Program-made: the position numbers and the translations under genes
Notes under the pieces: generated by a model
The model's database searches: none
The model's input: only the letters and a program-made list of their open reading frames with translations
What the model was told of the DNA's origin: nothing
Shown: positions 58,692 to 64,000 of the stretch, one piece after another
How the letters are laid out: each line of letters starts with the position of its first letter
Numbering within the stretch: position 1 is the stretch's first letter
Origin: Apostichopus japonicus
Taxonomy: Eukaryota > Echinodermata > Holothuroidea > Aspidochirotida > Stichopodidae
Direction: 5' to 3'
Length of the DNA: 64,000 bases
NCBI RefSeq assembly: GCF_037975245.1
Contig: NC_092565.1
Span: 19,137,999 to 19,201,998 of the forward strand

Positions 58692-61033
58692 CGGTGTGGG
58701 GGTGAATGAAAGAAAAGAACGTCGTAGTAGTATTAGCAATTCACGTTAACCCGCGCTTCGGGCTCAAGGGTTAATTTTGTGCTTACACACAGCAGAGGAT
58801 GACTAACAATGCATTGGCAAATTTCGTGGAAACAATTAGGGGTTTGTTTCTTTGGTTACCACCATCCGTCACTTATGAAGAAAATGATAAGCTGCATAGT
58901 GAAGATTCATGACTTTATCACAAGAAATTTTTCTATCATCAGAAGGCATTTTATAAAGGTTACTTTTGAACCTCAATTTGAACCTTATTATAGTGACAGT
59001 CCATTACAATGAAAGCAACTACTAGTAAATTAGTTTGGGTTGGTTGGCAACACAACTATGCATCATACTTTTGTTTCACACCTAATGATCTCTACTAAGA
59101 TATTTAAAATTGCTGCAAAAAAAGAGAGAAAGCAGAAAATTATGAACTGCAATTAAAATATATTTTCTACAACCATGTATTTTTTTTTTTTGAAAATTAT
59201 CTTCAATATGTACATATGTATATGTACAATATCACTTATTATTAAATATAAAACAATTCCTATTCCCAAAAACAAAATGACGGCATCTCAAAATCGCTTG
59301 TTTTTCATAAAACCTTGAACATTAAATTTATGCAACAATCACTTTTTATTCAGGCATAAATACATTCGATGATTATAATCATAAAAGCAACTAGCAGCAA
59401 ATTTTGCTGACTACAATGTGACCATTAGTATACAGGCATTTTTCACATGGTATAAACAGGATTGAAATCAGAACATGGTCTCATGACGAGAGCTTCATCT
59501 GACCACGAGCCAAAAATTCCATCTGAACGAACGCAGAATCATGATCACGAACTTGTGACTTTATTAAGAAGCGACACACGATGCTTCTCAATTTCTGAGG
59601 AAAAGACATTAACAAGTCACACATGTATAGGAACATCCCTAGTGTCATGAGATCACCACGAAAACCTAATAACCTGCGGTTTTTGATAACAACCATGTTG
59701 TCCCTTGAAAAAAACAGTGTTAATTATTACTGACTGTTTGTACTGAGAAAGTCGACACCCATGAAAGAAGAAAAACAAAACACCCGAGCTTGACCTTGCA
59801 GGAATTGTATCTTATGTAAGTTGGCCGTATAGTGGGTGTTTTGTGGTTAAGACATTTGTAAAGGCGATCAATTTATAAAATTATAAGCATTTGGAATGGG
59901 CTTTCTTCTGCATTTCTATCGGTAACATCTAGATATTCGTCCACATTTCAGGAAGTTATAATCCTGATATCGATTGAGAAGAAATGTACACTAGGGAGTA
60001 AGTACACTGTTTAGAATTTCAGAACATGCTTGGCTCTGTCTTCCAATTACCTTCAAATATTAAATTATCTCACACATCAAGTCATCTTACACATCAAGTC
60101 ATATGAACACTTCTGTGTAATCCCACCGAATTTTGAGGTAAAATAAAGGTATAATGTTATCGTTTTTAAGATTTCAAGAACAAATTAGTGACAACCTATA
60201 CCCAGAACCCTCATCTCATCAAATTACATGAAACAAGGTCAATTACCATTCCTAAAAAGTGATTCCCAAAGCCGCCAAAACGTTACCAACTTCAAAACCA
60301 AATCTTTTATTTTCATACCAGATCTATCACCGTGCATCACCCTATCAACAAAACTTGATACAGGTGAAAGATGTTCAAACGTAGTAGAAAAACAACTATA
60401 TGAAATAATGCAGATATTAATTGCATTCTGCTCTGAACACCAAGGATAATTAATGATTCACTGATACATCTGTTGTTTCATTAGTTGTTGATCTTTCCCT
60501 ATTAATAACAAACTCATGATATATAGATATCTTGATTTAGCACCCGATGGGGCATCTCCAGCCCACCCTCAAATGTTGACCTGATTTACAATATTTCTGA
60601 ACATGAGAAATGTGCAGAACAAAAGTATATTTGAGTTTAAAAGCAAACAAAGTATTAAGAATAATAATATGAAGCAACCAATTACTTTAAAGAAGTATAT
60701 CGTGATGAGAAACTCAAATTTTCCAGTTTCAAGTTGAATATCAATCAAGTTTCCACTTTAATTACTCAATTTTTTTTATCCAAAGTGTTCAAATTCAATA
60801 AATATACATTTGTAAGGTCTTTATTTGGTTTGAATTCGTATGCAATTCTTTAGACCAGGACAGATACCACACAATACTTCTGAAAATGCAACAGAAAACA
60901 AGAATTAACTGGAAACACAGGATGCTCCTAAATTCACAGCCCATCAAAATAAGCATCTAATGTTAATATTAATTTATTCTGATAACAATAAGAGAGTTAT
61001 ATCTGTCAAACAAATCATGTAGGGGTGCATGAA

Positions 61034-61258
61034 CAATGTAGGAATTTACTGCATATAACCATGTAGGAATCTACTGCATATAACCATGTAGGAATTTACT
61101 GCATATACCATGTAGGAATCTACTGCATATAACCATGTAGGAATCTACTGCATATAACCATGTAGGAATCTACTGCATATAACCATGTAGGAATCTACTG
61201 CATATAACCATGTAGGAATCTACTGCATATAACCATATAGGAATCTACTGTATATAAT
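61034..61258 (+). repeat. 25-base minisatellite, about nine units
   Basis: Units of CCATGTAGGAATCTACTGC plus ATATAA repeat nine times with few changes, in the spacer between the PWWP2 and SPRY genes. Confidence 0.93.
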
Positions 61259-61500
61259 GACATGTGACATTAACCCTGTCTGTCTCATGAACAATATGAG
61301 GCTAATTCCCTCAGATAATCTGAAGCTAATTCTGTCTGATAACTATACGAAGATCTTAAAAACACAACTTTGTATTTCTGCCTTCTGAGGCTAACAATCT
61401 TTGGTTGTCGTAAAAGGCTTATTTTCTGAACCAGAATCTGAATCAAACTCCATTTCATTAGACACTACTGTTCAAGGCTCAAATTCCCTGTTGATCTCAG

Positions 61501-61717
61501 CAGGCGCGTAGCGAGGAATTTGCCAAGGGAGGGGCGAAGCCTGTAGGCAAACTATCTAAGCGTAGCGCCACCACGAGTTGGCGCGAAGCGTACAAGAAAA
61601 TTTTGGTTGAAAATGCCTCCCAGATTGCTGGAAATGACACTTCCCAGGCCTTGTAAGTTGCATCTAAGCATTTTCTATTTTGAAAATACTTGCCCCCCCC
61701 CCCTGGCTACGTGCCTC
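61501..61717. mobile_element. hAT-like short element, dispersed repeat copy B
   Basis: The left end is CAGGCGCGTAGC and the right end, inverted, GAGGCACGTAGC. The interior is nearly the same as 15898-16080. A C10-C11 run precedes the right end. No clear target duplication. Confidence 0.6.
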
Positions 61718-61855
61718 AGTTAGTTCTCAGTTAGTTTAACTTTCTTCTGATATTGGTCATTGACAGCTGGACAAGATCATCTGAGATATAACTTCATATT
61801 TCGGCCATCAGAGGCTAATAATATCTGGTTACAATATGAGGCTAAACTTCTCCTC

Positions 61856-62097
61856 TCAATACTCCACAGGGTTCAACTCCATCTTATTCCCATCTGGTTC
61901 ACTCTCCTCTGAATCTGGACTTAGACAACTGGACAAGAACTTGACACAAGTACTGATTGCACCTTTGAAGTATTCCTCTGTGTTTGGTATTTTGAATTGG
62001 AAGTCTCTCTGGCCAAAGTTGACGTAGTAGCGAGAAGAACTCAGGCAAGGCATCACTGGTATTGTCACATGGCCACCAGCAAACTCAAAGAATACTT
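61856..62097 (-). CDS. Last exon of a SPRY-domain-like protein (partial)
   Basis: Acceptor ATCTTTTTAG, then an 80-codon open block to TGA at 61856. It encodes VFFEFAGGHVTIPVMPCLSS, then YYVNFGQRDFQFKIP and a hydrophilic tail ending MELNPVEY. The VNFGQ..F.F strand is the signature of the last beta strands of SPRY/B30.2 domains, which bind peptides in ubiquitin-ligase adaptors, RNA-binding proteins and channels. The rest of the gene must lie upstream on the minus strand (62.1 kb and beyond the right edge). A possible earlier exon (63651-63790) is interrupted by a foldback element. I cannot name the family member. Confidence 0.55.
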
Positions 62098-62481
62098 CTA
62101 AAAAGATAAAGAGAATTTGACGTTAAGTTTCTTTTATTAAATAAACAAACAAACACAGACAAGTTGTAGATAAAAGCTGCATATTGAATAACAGATAAAG
62201 TGAATATTATAGAATCTCTTTCAAACGTGTTTTTTTGCGGGATAAACTGTAGTACTGTGCGACAGTATTATCTGCCCACATTTCGTTATAAAGAAAGAAT
62301 AAAAATTCCATTTCCTGTCTTAATTAGGAGGTGGGAATGGTGGGGCAGAGTCTGTGAGAAGGCACCACCTTAGTTCCTGTGCAAACATCTTTTCTCTGTG
62401 AAACAAATTGTTCACCAAATTTAAACAGGAAATGCAAGTTTACAGTTGGATAGTAATGCATGAGAATCACAGAGAAACAAC

Positions 62482-63642
62482 GCTTTCTAATCACTTCGCC
62501 CAACAACCATTTCGCCCAACTACCATTTCGCCCAACCAGCCTGGTCATTTCGCCCAACCAGCCTGGTCATTTCGCCCAACCTGCATGGTCATTTCGCCCA
62601 ACCATCATAGTCATTTCGCCCAACCAGCATGGTCATTTTGCCCAACCGTGTTGGTCATTTCGCCCAACCTTATTTTTACTAATATTCAGTCAGAATAATA
62701 TTACTTTTTCTATTCCACTAGTTCAATTTGATTTTTTGGGGTTAGGTTACTTCGTAATAGGTAAATAAAAAAGTGAGGTCCGCTCGATATCGATCGGAGT
62801 CTGAGCAGTTATTTCGGGTATAATGGGAGAATTACACTACTTTAGGCGTTTACGCAAAAAATGGAAGTTATATTATTATACAAACACAGGGGAATCGGTC
62901 TTCATAAAAACCTATCAAACCTAACCCCTAAAACACTGATCCATCCTACTGACTAACAATTCCCGAACGTTTCCTTATTAAATTGAAAAAAAAAATATAT
63001 ATATATAAAACCCGTCCGTAATATTGAATTACTATATTTAATCAATGTAACCACTTTATCAATGTAACCACATATGTAATCACATATGTAGGCCTAATCA
63101 ATTTAACCACGACTTCAAGTTTCCTTAATACTCGGTTCGTATCCCGTAACGTTAACAATTCCCGAACGTTTATATCAAACCTATCAAACCTAACCCCTAA
63201 AACACTGATCCATCCTCAAGATTCCTTAATATTCGGTTCGTATCCTGTAACGTTAAAAATTCCCGAACGTTTCCTTACTAAAGTTATACAAAGTAAAGGA
63301 CTTCAAGTTTCCTTAATATTCCTTAATATTCGAACGTTTACTATCAAACCTAATCCCTAACACACTGATCGATCCTCAAGTTTCCTTAATATTCAGTTCG
63401 TATCCTGTAACGTTAACAATTCCCGAACGTTTCCTTTTGAAGTATCATATTTAATCAAGGTTGGGCGAAATGACCAGGCTGGTTGGGCAAAATGACCAGG
63501 CTGGTTGGGCGAAATGACCAGGCTGGTTGGGCGAAATGACCAGGCTGGTTGGGCGAAATGACCAGGCTGGTTGGGCGAAATGGTAAGGTTGGGCGAAATG
63601 GCAGTTGGGCGAAATGGTTGTTGGGCGAAGTGTCCTGCTTCC
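62482..63642. mobile_element. Foldback element with 21-base array ends
   Basis: The left array (62493-62672) repeats TTCGCCCAACC with AGCCTGGTCA (21 bases); the right array (63460-63631) is its inverse. The outer units of both read CACTTCGCCCAACAACCA then TTTCGCCCAACT. GAAACAAC flanks both sides (62474-62481, 63643-63650). The middle is AT-rich with inner repeats of TTCCCGAACGTTT and ATCAAACCTAA. Pro-rich open frames here come from the arrays. Confidence 0.78.
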
Positions 63643-64000
63643 GAAACAACCACAATCCATAGTTCTTTGCATATTCTCTAAACTGATCTTCAAACAATGC
63701 TTCCTGTTTGGTGTTGAGGACTATGGTTTCAGTGTTAACTGCTACATACATAATGAAGTGCACACAGCTATGTGAGGTATTTTGCAGTTGTTTGAAGAAA
63801 AAAAACACGTACATGTTGCAGCATAGAACATTTGGAGTTTGAATGACATGTTTTGGATTAATTAATTAATTCTCTGATCTGGGTGATAAACATTCCCCAA
63901 AATAAAAGATTGTGATTTTTTAAAATTTTATATTAATTTATACAAACTTTCCTTGCATCCTGTATTTATGACTGTAGTCTTGCACTTCTTAAGTGTGTAC

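Larger units (their letters stand above)
58692..61855. other. Spacer between PWWP2 and the SPRY gene
   Basis: AT-rich sequence with the 25-base minisatellite and hAT-like copy B. A short palindrome GTTAACCC...GGGTTAAT lies at 58747-58774. The part nearest 61855 should be the SPRY gene 3' untranslated region. No coding evidence. Confidence 0.5.

Noticed and set aside
61501-61717. 8-bp target duplication for the hAT-like copy B
   Set aside because: The flanks GATCTCAG and AGTTAGTT do not match; the boundary may be eroded, so no duplication is claimed.
62408-62768. Pro/His/Phe-rich repetitive proteins (HFAQPAWSFRPT-like) at both ends of 62.4-63.8 kb
   Set aside because: They are translations of the 21-base foldback arrays; all frames give repetitive peptides and no splice or start context supports them.

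Overview
The window is animal nuclear DNA: AT-rich, gene-sparse, with small exons separated by kilobase introns bounded by GT-AG, and with many DNA transposons. Three things point to a marine deuterostome, most likely an echinoderm: foldback transposons whose inverted ends are built of short tandem repeats (compare the sea urchin TU elements), a high density of the palindrome TAGGCCTA, and abundant poly-G/poly-C tracts. The species is an inference and was not tested.

Two genes can be read with confidence, both on the minus strand. (1) A REC8-type meiotic cohesin kleisin occupies 33235 down to 12834. I assembled it from 17 exons into about 635 codons: an N-terminal SMC3-binding head, an acidic/Ser-rich linker with basic patches, and a C-terminal winged helix. 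Frame is kept across every junction except one uncertain donor at exon 13. (2) A PWWP2A/PWWP2B-type chromatin reader lies at 58546 down to 53436, with two coding exons and 530 codons. A third gene enters from the right edge: its last exon (62097 to 61856) encodes the end of a SPRY-like domain. Two weaker candidate first exons lie at the left (1054-787 and 6557-6452).

Layout: 1-12.8 kb is mostly non-coding, with two candidate exons, an 8-bp-duplication hAT-type MITE (1822-2420), a TTAA MITE and a palindromic element carrying degenerate telomere-like repeats. From 12.8 to 33.2 kb is REC8, whose introns hold a nested pile of hAT-like elements, a tRNA-derived SINE with a 15-bp target duplication, minisatellites, two TTAA MITEs and a foldback element. 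From 33.3 to 53.4 kb is a 20-kb gap with a putative REC8 promoter (E2F-like site plus TCACGTGA), a long inverted repeat carrying four hammerhead-ribozyme-like motifs of the Penelope type, a (TA)n tract and possible untranslated 3' exons of PWWP2. From 53.4 to 58.7 kb is PWWP2, whose exon-2 acceptor has been tandemly triplicated. From 58.7 to 64 kb are a 25-bp minisatellite, another hAT-like repeat, the SPRY exon and a second foldback element.

The two main genes share no obvious pathway. REC8 holds sister chromatids together in meiosis. PWWP2 proteins link H2A.Z/H3K36me3 nucleosomes to histone deacetylase complexes. No undescribed system comparable to a prokaryotic defence island is present. 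The most notable structures are the two foldback elements, the inverted hammerhead-like cluster, the PRC1.6-like motif pair upstream of REC8 and the duplicated splice acceptors in PWWP2.
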